DNA from: Alistipes megaguti | Lineage (GTDB): Bacteria; Bacteroidota; Bacteroidia; Bacteroidales; Rikenellaceae | NCBI RefSeq assembly: GCF_900604385.1 | Contig: NZ_LR027382.1 | Span: 1,885,501 to 1,949,500 of the forward strand | DNA length: 64,000 nucleotides | Reading direction: 5' to 3' | Shown here: in pieces, positions 11,038 to 18,409 of the stretch | Numbering within the stretch: the stretch's first letter is position 1 | How the letters are laid out: the number at the start of each line of letters is the position of its first letter | Translations under genes and position numbers: made by a program | Notes under the pieces: generated by a model | The model's input: the letters and a program-made list of their open reading frames with translations, nothing else | Told to the model about the DNA's origin: nothing | Database searches by the model: none

Positions 11038-11586
11038 ATGAAGCGTATCCTGCAGGAAAACGGCCGGCGGTCGGCCGGCCGTGGCAACGGATGGTGGGGC
11101 TGTGTCGCAGCGGTGGTGGTGCTGGCGGGAGGCCTGCTCCAGGCGTGCACGTCGAACGCCTACCTTGCGGCCCGCGAACAAACCTCCGTCGTCGACGGAA
11201 TGCCCGGTCCGCAGCAGTTGGACAGCCTTACCCGTCACCGGATGACGGTCGGCGCCGCAGAGTGTTACGACCTGCTTTTCGACCTGCTGCAGCGTGAGGG
11301 GTGTTTGATCGTGAGTGCCGACCGGGCATCGGGACTCGTTGTGGCGCGGCAGGTGCTGCCCGCCGAACCGGAGATCCTTGTGCCGATGGCCGGCGAGATC
11401 CGCCACCTGAGTTTTGTCGTGCAGTCGACGGGGCTCACCTCCGAAGTGCGGCTGACGGTCTACGTCACGCGGCAGTGGTATTCGGGCGATGCGTCGGCCT
11501 TCATGACGGAGGAGTTGGGGCTTTCGACCTCGCCGGAGATCTACGCCGGGTGGTTTGACCGTCTCGACCGTGCCGTGCCGCGATAA
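11038..11586 (+). CDS. Hypothetical secreted lipoprotein
   Basis: The product is 182 residues and is not recognised. It starts with a basic region (MKRILQENGRRSAGRG), then a hydrophobic segment (CVAAVVVLAGGLLQAC) that ends in a lipobox-like LLQAC, so it is predicted to be a lipid-anchored envelope protein. The remainder is a small alpha/beta domain: helices around YDLLFDLLQREGC, then strands around SGLVVARQVL and EVRLTVYVT. A two-residue P-R tail ends the protein after WFDRLDRAVPR. The gene lies 16 bp downstream of cysS on the same strand and is followed by a long repetitive non-coding tract. Confidence 0.7.
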   Translation: MKRILQENGRRSAGRGNGWWGCVAAVVVLAGGLLQACTSNAYLAAREQTSVVDGMPGPQQLDSLTRHRMTVGAAECYDLLFDLLQREGCLIVSADRASGLVVARQVLPAEPEILVPMAGEIRHLSFVVQSTGLTSEVRLTVYVTRQWYSGDASAFMTEELGLSTSPEIYAGWFDRLDRAVPR

Positions 11587-11671
11587 TCGGGGGAGGGGAG
11601 AAGAGATACCGTGGAGACAGGACTGGAGTGAGTGGCCAAGGAGAAGGAGAGGGGGAAGAGAGGCCGAGGCA

Positions 11672-11870
11672 AGCCCCGCACGGCCCGGGAGGCAGAGAGG
11701 ACCCGGCGCACCCGACAGGACCGGAGAGTCGGGGAGAAGCCCCGCACGGCCCGGGAGGCGGAGAGGACCCGGCGCACCCGGCAGGACCGGAGAGTCGGGG
11801 AGAAGCCCCGCACGGTCCGGGAGGCGGAGAGGACCCTGGCGTACCCGGCAGGACCGGAGAACCGGAGAGA
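11672..11870 (+). repeat. Three-copy 66-bp tandem repeat
   Basis: Three direct copies begin at 11672, 11738 and 11804, each opening AGCCCCGCACGG. Copies 1 and 2 differ at only a couple of positions. Copy 3 is more diverged and decays after about 11860. The unit is GC-rich and purine-biased on the plus strand. The period is a multiple of three, so frames stay open on both strands, but neither translation resembles a protein. The 11587-11671 and 11871-11960 flanks hold related degenerate purine-rich sequence. Confidence 0.85.
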
Positions 11871-12025
11871 CGAAACCTGCGGCAATCCGAACAGACTCTC
11901 CATTGTGGCATCTGTTCCCGAACGGGCTGCCCGGAGCTGTCCTTGAACCTCCTTGAATGGTTTGGAACGCGCCCTGCAGGAACCGAACGAATAACAAAAA
12001 CAAGAAGCAAGCAATAACAGAAACT

Positions 12026-13420
12026 ATGGCGGAACTTAAAGTGGCGGCTCTGGAACTCGGTACCGAGCGGATCCGGAAGCTGCTTGTACAGTATGCCGTG
12101 CCGGCGATCATCGCCATGACGGCCTCCTCGCTCTATAACATGGTCGACAGTATCTTCATCGGCCATGGTGTCGGTCCCCTGGCCATCTCGGGACTGGCGC
12201 TGACCTTCCCGTTGATGAACCTCGCCGCGGCCTTCGGATCGCTCGTCGGCGTGGGTGCCGCGACACTGGTCTCCATGCGCCTCGGGCAGCGCGACTACGA
12301 GACGGCCCAGCGCGTGTTGGGCAACGTCGTGATGCTCAACATCATCATCGGCATCGCCTTCAGTATTGTCGCCCTGCTCTTCCTTGATCCGATCCTCTAC
12401 TTCTTCGGGGCCAGCGAGGCGACGATCGGCTACGCCCGCGAGTACATGGTCATCATCCTGCTCGGCAACGTTGTCACGCACATCTATCTGGGTCTGAACT
12501 CCATCCTGCGCGCCGCGGGGCTCCCCCGCAAGTCGATGTACGCCACGATCAGTACGGTGGTCATCAATGCCATCCTCGACCCGATCTTCATCTTCTGGTT
12601 CGACTGGGGCATCCGCGGGGCGGCCATCGCCACGATTCTGGCCCAGATTATCTCGCTCGTCTGGCAGTTCCGGCTCCTGTCGGACCGGCAGGAGCTGCTC
12701 CACTTCCGACGCGGCATCTACCGCCTGCGCCGCAAGATCGTCCGCGACATCCTCTCGATCGGCATGTCGCCCTTCCTGATGAATCTGGCCGCCTGCTTCA
12801 TCGTCATTCTCATCAACAAGGGGTTGAAGGAGTTCGGCGGCGACCTGATGATCGGCGCCTACGGCATCGTCAACCGTCTGGGATTCTTCTTCGTGATGAT
12901 CGTCATGGGACTGAACCAGGGCATGCAGCCCATCGCCGGCTACAACTACGGCGCACGGCAGTTCGACCGCGTCATGCGGGTGCTGAAACTGACGATGATC
13001 GGCGCCACGTGCATCACGGTATGCGGATTCCTGATCGGCGAACTCTTTCCGCGGCTGGCCGTCAGCCTCTTTACGGCGGACGAGGAGTTGATTCGCCTCT
13101 CGGTCGAGGGTATGCGCATCACCTTCATCTGCTATCCGATCATCGGCTTCCAGATGGTGGCCACGAACTTCTTCATGAGCATCGGCATGGCCGGCAAGGC
13201 CATCTTCCTGTCGCTGTCGCGGCAGCTGTTGTTCCTCATGCCGTTCCTGATCTTCCTGCCGCACATCTTCGACCGATATACGTCGTGGGACGGCAGCTGG
13301 GGCGTCTGGGCCTCGATGCCGCTCTCAGATCTGCTGGCCTCGATCGTCGCCTTCTTCATGCTGACCTGGCAGCTGCGCTATTTCCGCAGACAGCAGGCTT
13401 CCGAACCCGAAAAACAGTGA
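12026..13420 (+). CDS. MATE family efflux transporter
   Basis: The product is 464 residues with about 12 membrane segments, the standard size for a multidrug and toxic-compound extrusion pump driven by Na+ or H+. The internal duplication of MATE proteins is visible: the first half has MVDSIFIGHGVGPLAISGL, and the second half has GIVNRLGFFFVMIVMGLNQG followed by QPIAGYNYGARQ. An in-frame GTG-proximal extension upstream exists, but MAELKVAALELG is a natural start just after the repeat tract. It is followed at 6 bp by the kinase-like gene, then by prfB, on the same strand. The exported compound cannot be inferred. Confidence 0.93.
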   Translation: MAELKVAALELGTERIRKLLVQYAVPAIIAMTASSLYNMVDSIFIGHGVGPLAISGLALTFPLMNLAAAFGSLVGVGAATLVSMRLGQRDYETAQRVLGNVVMLNIIIGIAFSIVALLFLDPILYFFGASEATIGYAREYMVIILLGNVVTHIYLGLNSILRAAGLPRKSMYATISTVVINAILDPIFIFWFDWGIRGAAIATILAQIISLVWQFRLLSDRQELLHFRRGIYRLRRKIVRDILSIGMSPFLMNLAACFIVILINKGLKEFGGDLMIGAYGIVNRLGFFFVMIVMGLNQGMQPIAGYNYGARQFDRVMRVLKLTMIGATCITVCGFLIGELFPRLAVSLFTADEELIRLSVEGMRITFICYPIIGFQMVATNFFMSIGMAGKAIFLSLSRQLLFLMPFLIFLPHIFDRYTSWDGSWGVWASMPLSDLLASIVAFFMLTWQLRYFRRQQASEPEKQ

Positions 13421-13426
13421 TCGTCT

Positions 13427-14062
13427 ATGGATAAATTCGTCATCAATATCGGCCGCCAGCTGGGCAGCGGCGGCAAGATCGTCGGCGAGATCATCGCCCG
13501 GCGTCTGGGCATCAAGCTCTACGACAAGGAGCTTATCAATCTCGCCGCCCGCGAGAGCGGGCTCTGTCCCGAGTGTTTCGAACGGGCCGACGAACGCGAA
13601 GCCAAGGGTACGTTCGCTACGCTGATCGGCTACTTCCGTGCTCCGTTCACGGGCTACGAAGGGGGCAACACGAACAATATCCTGGCCAACGAATCGCTGT
13701 TCCGCATCCAGAGCGATGTGATTCGCGAGATTGCCTCACGCGAGTCGGCGATCTTCGTCGGACGGTGCGCCGACTACATTCTGCGCGACAATCCGCGCTG
13801 CGTCAACGTCTTCATTACGGCCGACGAGGCCGATCGCGTAGCGCGCCTCCGCAAGCGGCACGACTGCTCGGAGGAGGAGGCCCGCGCCATGATGGAGCGC
13901 ATCGACGCGCAGCGGGCTTCGTACTACAACTACTACAGCCTGCGAACCTGGGGACAGGCCGCCACCTATCATCTGTGTGTCAACTCCTCGAAGCTGGGCG
14001 AAGAGGAGACGGCCGATTTCATTCTGGACTTCGCGGGACGCAGGCTTCACGAGAAATTTTAG
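13427..14062 (+). CDS. Cytidylate kinase-like family protein
   Basis: The product is 211 residues. It begins MDKFVINIGRQLGSGGK, a P-loop in which GRQLGSGGK replaces the usual GxxxxGK[ST] spacing, followed by RRLGIKLYDKELI, as in the cytidylate-kinase-like family (Pfam Cytidylate_kin2). Residues VGRCADYIL and the later R-x-x-R (DRVARLRKRH) match the ADP-binding and lid segments of nucleotide kinases. The substrate of this family is not firmly known, so CMP kinase activity should not be assumed. It is packed between the MATE gene and prfB with gaps of 6 and 21 bp. Confidence 0.85.
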   Translation: MDKFVINIGRQLGSGGKIVGEIIARRLGIKLYDKELINLAARESGLCPECFERADEREAKGTFATLIGYFRAPFTGYEGGNTNNILANESLFRIQSDVIREIASRESAIFVGRCADYILRDNPRCVNVFITADEADRVARLRKRHDCSEEEARAMMERIDAQRASYYNYYSLRTWGQAATYHLCVNSSKLGEEETADFILDFAGRRLHEKF

Positions 14063-14083
14063 CAAACAAGCAGACTGCAACAT

Positions 14084-15196
14084 ATGGTATTATCCGATCA
14101 GATCAAGGAGCTCGAACAGCGGCGCGAGGCTTTGGAACGCTGCCTGGACATCGAGCAGAAGCGCATCGACCTGCGCAACGAGGAGGAGAAGACACAGGAG
14201 CCCGACTTCTGGGGTGACCCCGACCGGGCGCGCGAACAGTTGCGCAAGGTGGCCGGCATCAAGGCGTGGGTCGAGGATTACGACGCCATCCGCAAGGATG
14301 TCGAGGATCTCGAACTGATGCCCGACTTCGTCAAGGAGGGGGTCATGACCGAGGCCGAACTCGACGCCCATTACGCCTCGACGCTCGAGAAGATCGAAAA
14401 GCTCGAGATGCGTAACATGCTGCGCCGCGACGAGGACAAGTTGGGAGCCATCATGGATATCAACGCCGGAGCGGGCGGTACGGAGGCGCTGGACTGGGCC
14501 TCGATGCTCATGCGCATGTACACGCGTTGGGGCGAGGCCCACGGCTACAAGGTCAAGGTGCTCGATTATCAGGCCGGTGACGAGGTGGGCGTAAAGTCCT
14601 GCACGCTGGAGTTCGAGGGCGAATACGCCTACGGTTACCTCAAGAGCGAGAACGGCGTTCACCGCATGGTGCGTCTGTCGCCCTTCAATGCCAACAACAA
14701 GCGGCAGACGACCTTCGCGTCGGTCTTCGTCTCGCCGGCCGTTGACGACACGATCGAGATCACGATCAACCCGGCCGACATCGAGTGGGATACGTTCCGT
14801 TCGTCGGGGGCCGGCGGCCAGAACGTCAACAAGGTCGAGACGGCCGTGCGGCTGCGCTACCACGGCAAGGACCCCGATACGGGCGAACCGGTCGAGTATC
14901 TGATCGAAAACATGGAGACTCGTTCGCAGCTGATGAACCGCGAGAATGCGATGCGCATCCTGCGGTCGAAACTCTACCAGCGCGAACTGGACAAGCGCAT
15001 GGCCACGCAGCAGGCGCTCGAAGCCTCGAAGAAGAAGATCGAGTGGGGTTCGCAGATCCGGTCGTATGTCTTCGACGACCGCCGCGTCAAGGACCACCGT
15101 ACGGGTGTCCAGACTTCGAACGTCGAGGCGGTGATGGACGGCGATCTGGATGCCTTCATCAAGGCCTATCTCATGGAGTTCGGCGCCAATGCGTAG
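14084..15196 (+). CDS. prfB: Peptide chain release factor 2, no programmed frameshift
   Basis: The product is 370 residues. RF2 reads UAA and UGA stop codons and triggers peptide release on the ribosome. The SPF tripeptide that selects UGA is in MVRLSPFNAN, and the catalytic GGQ is in SSGAGGQNVNK. In many bacteria prfB is controlled by an in-frame UGA near codon 26 with a +1 frameshift. Here the equivalent region reads CGC TGC CTG GAC, with no stop, and the frame is continuous from the ATG. This copy therefore lacks that autoregulation. The last 8 bp overlap the start of the muramidase gene. Confidence 0.97.
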   Translation: MVLSDQIKELEQRREALERCLDIEQKRIDLRNEEEKTQEPDFWGDPDRAREQLRKVAGIKAWVEDYDAIRKDVEDLELMPDFVKEGVMTEAELDAHYASTLEKIEKLEMRNMLRRDEDKLGAIMDINAGAGGTEALDWASMLMRMYTRWGEAHGYKVKVLDYQAGDEVGVKSCTLEFEGEYAYGYLKSENGVHRMVRLSPFNANNKRQTTFASVFVSPAVDDTIEITINPADIEWDTFRSSGAGGQNVNKVETAVRLRYHGKDPDTGEPVEYLIENMETRSQLMNRENAMRILRSKLYQRELDKRMATQQALEASKKKIEWGSQIRSYVFDDRRVKDHRTGVQTSNVEAVMDGDLDAFIKAYLMEFGANA

Positions 15197-16433
15197 CGGA
15201 TTCCTTCGCCGGACCGCGGGGTGCGTTGCCTTGCTGACCGGGCTCCTTGCAGCGGGGGCCGCGGAGGCGGCGTGTCCGGTCGAAAACGCGGGCGTGCAGG
15301 TCGGCATGACCGATACGGCCGCCTACTTCCCCCGGCTGCGCGGCCGGCGGGTCGCCGTGCTGGCCAACCAGACCTCGGTGGCGCGGATGCCCGAAGCCGT
15401 CGGCGCCGAGGGACACCCGCTGACGGTGGATGCCGCCGGAAGGGTTCATCTGGTCGATCTGCTCCACGAGAGCGGTTTCGACGTCGAGGCCATCTTCTCA
15501 CCCGAACACGGTTTCCGCGGGACGGCCGACGCCGGCGAAAAGGTCTCCGGTTCGGTGGATGCCCGTACGGGAATTCCGATCCGTTCGTTGTATGACGGGA
15601 GGACGCTGCGACCGTCGGATGAGGCGATGCGCTCGTTCGATGTGTTGGTGGTCGACATGCAGGATGTCGGACTGCGCTTCTACACCTATTATATTTCGAT
15701 GCTGAGGATGATGGATGCCTGCGCCGCGTTCAACCGGGCGGTCATCGTCCTCGACCGTCCGAATCCCAACGGCGACAAGGTCGAGGGGCCGTTGCTCGAC
15801 ATGCGTTACAGGTCGGGGATCGGGGCGCTGCCGATCCCCGTGCTGCACGGTCTGACGATGGGCGAGATCGCCCGCATGGCCGTGGGCGAGGGGTGGGCCT
15901 GCGCGTGCGATCTGACGGTAGTCCCCTGCCGCAACTACACCCACGCCACGGAGTATCGGCTGCCCGTGGCGCCGTCGCCCAACCTCCCGACGCAGCGTGC
16001 CGTCTACCTCTATGCGGCGTTGTGTCCCTTCGAGGGAACGGTCGTGAGCCTCGGACGCGGAACTTCGAAGCCGTTTGAAATCTATGGCCATCCCTCGATG
16101 AAGGGGCGTTCGTTCTCCTTCACGCCGCGTCCGACGCCTGGTGCCAAGCATCCTCCGCTTGAGGGGCAGTTGTGTCGGGGCGAGGATCTGAGCCGCATGC
16201 CGCTCGAAGAGGCTCGCAGTGTGGGCTTCTCACTGAAATATGTGATTGATGCCTGTGGGGATCTGGCGATGGGCGAGGATTTCTTTACGCCGATGTTCGA
16301 GAAGCTGATCGGCGTGGGGTGGGTGCGGGAGATGATCCTCGACGGTGCCTCGGACGAGGAGATTCGCGCCCGCTGGCTGCCCGAAGCTGAGGCCTTCCGC
16401 AAGTTGCGGGCAAAATATCTGCTTTACGAGTGA
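15189..16433 (+). CDS. namZ: DUF1343 exo-beta-N-acetylmuramidase, NamZ type
   Basis: The product is 414 residues. The ATG inside the end of prfB gives a good signal peptide (MRSGFLRRTAGCVALLTGLLAAGAAEA), so the enzyme is exported to the periplasm; the longer open frame upstream would spoil it. The core has the DUF1343 landmarks: VAVLANQTSV, IFSPEHGFRG, PIRSLYDG, VDMQDVGLRFYTYYI, DRPNPNGDKVEGPLL and GRGTSKPFE. Members of this family, described as NamZ, release terminal MurNAc from peptidoglycan fragments. Its role here is probably cell-wall recycling or scavenging, by inference. A terminator follows after about 70 bp. Confidence 0.9.
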   Translation: MRSGFLRRTAGCVALLTGLLAAGAAEAACPVENAGVQVGMTDTAAYFPRLRGRRVAVLANQTSVARMPEAVGAEGHPLTVDAAGRVHLVDLLHESGFDVEAIFSPEHGFRGTADAGEKVSGSVDARTGIPIRSLYDGRTLRPSDEAMRSFDVLVVDMQDVGLRFYTYYISMLRMMDACAAFNRAVIVLDRPNPNGDKVEGPLLDMRYRSGIGALPIPVLHGLTMGEIARMAVGEGWACACDLTVVPCRNYTHATEYRLPVAPSPNLPTQRAVYLYAALCPFEGTVVSLGRGTSKPFEIYGHPSMKGRSFSFTPRPTPGAKHPPLEGQLCRGEDLSRMPLEEARSVGFSLKYVIDACGDLAMGEDFFTPMFEKLIGVGWVREMILDGASDEEIRARWLPEAEAFRKLRAKYLLYE

Positions 16434-16504
16434 TCGCGCCGGAGCCGACCTGCATGTTCGGTTTCGTCGTTCTTTACCGGCCTCGTTCAGCCCCCGCTAT
16501 CTTC

Positions 16505-16536
16505 AAAAAAGCCGCTCCGTTTTGGGGCGGCTTTTT
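16505..16536. terminator. Bidirectional terminator
   Basis: The stem AAAAAGCCGC(TCC) pairs with (GGG)GCGGCTTTTT around a GTTTT loop. A and T tracts on both sides let it end namZ (+) and the acetyltransferase gene (-). Confidence 0.85.
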
Positions 16537-16631
16537 CATGAAAAAGATCTTTGGGAGTTTGACGGGCTGCGCTCTCGTGAAAGATCCTTTGACCGTTGCG
16601 GCGTGAAGGAGCGAAACTACGCCGCAGCGGG

Positions 16632-17219
16632 TCAATCTGTCTCCGATTCCGGAATGCGGTCGGCCTCGGTGACGGGGTGCAGCACCCGGCAGGGGTTGCC
16701 TGCGGCCACGACCTGCGGCGGAATGTCGTGTGTCACGACGCTCCCGGCACCGATCACCGCCCCCTGGCCGATCGTCACACCGGGGAGCAGCGTCGCGTGG
16801 CCCCCGATCCAGACGTCGTCGTGAATGGTCACGGGGAGCGACTGCATGATCCCCTCGTTGCGCTGCTCCGCGAGCAGGGCGTGGCGCACGGTGTAGATCC
16901 CCACGTCGGGGCCGATGTAAACGTGGTTGCCGATCGTCACGGGTGCCTCGTCGAGGATCGTCAGGTTGAAGTTTCCCACGAAGTGGTCGCCCACGGAGAT
17001 CTGCTCCCCGAAGTCGCAGTGGAACGGGCTGTGGAGCGTGATGTTGCGGCCGACGCGGCCGAAGAGCCGGCGGATGATCGCCTCGCGCTCCTCACGCCGC
17101 GAAGGCGGCAGTCGGTTGAGCCGGAAGCAGAGCTCTTCGGCCCGGAGCAGTGCCTCGCCGATGCGGGGTGTCACGGCGTGGAGCCACCGCCCCGCGCGCA
17201 TCATTTCGAGATCGTTCAT
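16632..17219 (-). CDS. Sugar/maltose O-acetyltransferase family protein
   Basis: The product is 195 residues of the left-handed beta-helix (hexapeptide repeat) acetyltransferase family, close to Maa/NodL/LacA, which transfer acetyl from acetyl-CoA to a sugar hydroxyl. The N-terminal maltose-acetyltransferase-like helices (MMRAGRWLH ... LCFRLNRLPPS) are followed by hexapeptide coils including ISVGDHFVGN, VTIGNHVYIGP, VTIHDDVWIGG and VTIGQGAVIGAGSVV, and by the VAAGNPCRVL motif near the end. The start is the ATG one base after the beta-lactamase stop, so the two are almost certainly cotranscribed. The true acceptor is unknown. Confidence 0.88.
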   Translation of the reverse strand: MNDLEMMRAGRWLHAVTPRIGEALLRAEELCFRLNRLPPSRREEREAIIRRLFGRVGRNITLHSPFHCDFGEQISVGDHFVGNFNLTILDEAPVTIGNHVYIGPDVGIYTVRHALLAEQRNEGIMQSLPVTIHDDVWIGGHATLLPGVTIGQGAVIGAGSVVTHDIPPQVVAAGNPCRVLHPVTEADRIPESETD

Positions 17220-17220
17220 G

Positions 17221-18108
17221 CTATTGTTTTTCGGTGAAATGTTCGTAAATACGTTTCGAAATGGCCGCAATCACGGCAGCGTTCTTCGCATCGTCGGCCG
17301 GGGAGTCGGTGACCAACACCGTCACGCAGTAGTGGCGGCCGTCGGGCAGTACGACATAGCCGGCGTCGTTATCGGCGATGCGGAGACCCTCCGGCGTGCG
17401 GTCCGACGAGCCGGTCTTATGCCCGAGGACGGCCCCTTCGGGAAGCCCTGCACGGAGTTTGTCCGTGCCGGTAATTGCACCCTCCAGTAGCCGTTGCAGC
17501 AGGGTTTCGTGCTCCGGTGTTAGCAGACCGCCCTCGAGCAAGCGGGCAAAGAGTGCGCAGACGGCCGAAGGACGTGCGACGTTGATCCGCTGATTGGCAG
17601 GATCGAGGTGCATCGTGCGCTCCGTGGCGGCGATCCGGAATCCCTCGATTCCGGCCTTCTCGCACACGTAGCGCTCCACGGCATTGGGGCCTCCAACGTA
17701 TTCCAACAGACGGTCGCAGGCGATATTGTCGCTCAGGGACGTGCTGTATCGCAACAATTCGCCGAGCGTAACCCGTCCGCCCGTCGCCGGCAGGGAGTCA
17801 CGCAGCGGGCTGTAGGTGTCGGGATCGAGCCATTCGGGGCCTACCTCGACGGGCGTCGTGAGCGGAGTCCCCTCTGCGTCGGCCTTGTCCAGCACGGCCA
17901 GGGCCACCGGAAACTTGAAGACACTCAACAGCGGCAGCGGCACATCCTGCCGGGAGATGGTCTCCCCGTCGGGAGTACGGATGGCGATACCGATTCGGGC
18001 CTCGGGGAGCGATGCCGCGAGTTGTTCCAGATCTTGTTCGAGGGTGCGGGTTCGGGAGCCGCAGGCCGTCAGCAGCAGCCCTGCGCAAAAAAGAAGGAGT
18101 CGCATCAT
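17221..18108 (-). CDS. Class A beta-lactamase-family lipoprotein
   Basis: The product is 295 residues. The N-terminus MMRLLLFCAGLLLTACGS is a lipoprotein signal, so the enzyme is predicted to be anchored in an envelope membrane. Class A serine beta-lactamase motifs are all present: SVFK (active-site Ser and Lys), SDN in TSLSDNIACD, an omega-loop glutamate in ATERTMH followed by RIN, and KTG in GHKTGSSD. The MHLDPxxQRIN pattern resembles the CfxA/VEB/PER side of class A. Penicillin or cephalosporin hydrolysis is likely but the spectrum is unknown. It is followed by an acetyltransferase gene with a 1-bp gap, and no mobile element is visible nearby. A longer upstream frame is rejected because it crosses a terminator. 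Confidence 0.85.
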   Translation of the reverse strand: MMRLLLFCAGLLLTACGSRTRTLEQDLEQLAASLPEARIGIAIRTPDGETISRQDVPLPLLSVFKFPVALAVLDKADAEGTPLTTPVEVGPEWLDPDTYSPLRDSLPATGGRVTLGELLRYSTSLSDNIACDRLLEYVGGPNAVERYVCEKAGIEGFRIAATERTMHLDPANQRINVARPSAVCALFARLLEGGLLTPEHETLLQRLLEGAITGTDKLRAGLPEGAVLGHKTGSSDRTPEGLRIADNDAGYVVLPDGRHYCVTVLVTDSPADDAKNAAVIAAISKRIYEHFTEKQ

Positions 18109-18123
18109 GGGGAGGGAGGCATA

Positions 18124-18160
18124 AAAAATACACCTCAGAAAGATTCCGAGGTGTATTTTT
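18124..18160 (-). terminator. Terminator of the ferredoxin gene
   Basis: A 13-bp perfect stem (AAAAATACACCTC with GAGGTGTATTTTT) with an 11-base loop, T-rich on both arms, between the ferredoxin stop and the beta-lactamase start on the minus strand. It should isolate the two transcripts. Confidence 0.85.
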
Positions 18161-18177
18161 ACGGTCATATCCGTTCG

Positions 18178-18345
18178 TTACTCCGAAACGATAGCCTCGC
18201 TCGGGCAAACGCCTGCGCACGTGCCGCAGTCGATGCACTTGTCGGGATCGATGACATAGATGTCGCCGGCCGAGATGGCCTCTACCGGGCATTCGCCGAT
18301 GCAGGTCCCGCATGCTACGCAGGAATCAGTAATCTTGTAAGCCAT
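18178..18345 (-). CDS. 2[4Fe-4S] ferredoxin
   Basis: The product is a 55-residue bacterial-type ferredoxin beginning MAYKITDSC. Two complete motifs, CVACGTCIGECP and CIDCGTCAGVCP, bind two [4Fe-4S] clusters with the normal exchange of the fourth cysteine between halves. It is a soluble low-potential electron carrier, in anaerobes typically the partner of pyruvate:ferredoxin oxidoreductase and related enzymes. It has its own consensus promoter and its own terminator, so it is a monocistronic gene and probably strongly expressed (inference from the near-perfect promoter). Confidence 0.97.
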   Translation of the reverse strand: MAYKITDSCVACGTCIGECPVEAISAGDIYVIDPDKCIDCGTCAGVCPSEAIVSE

Positions 18346-18378
18346 TTTTTTTCGTGTTTGTGGTTAATGTGTGTAGTG

Positions 18379-18409
18379 CAAATATAGAAACTTATTTGAT
18401 AAAATCAAA
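18379..18409 (-). promoter_or_regulatory. Consensus promoter of the ferredoxin gene
   Basis: On the minus strand: TTTG, 19 bp, TATATTTG. This is an exact match to the Bacteroidota housekeeping consensus TTTG-N19-TAnnTTTG, with the -7 box about 33 bp before the ATG. Confidence 0.85.

Noticed and set aside
11672..11870. Possible CRISPR array
   Set aside because: The three 66-bp copies are directly adjacent with no spacers, and no cas gene is nearby.
11632..11946. Basic repeat protein encoded by the 66-bp repeats
   Set aside because: Frames stay open in more than one register and on both strands because the period is a multiple of three; codon pattern and composition do not resemble the flanking genes.
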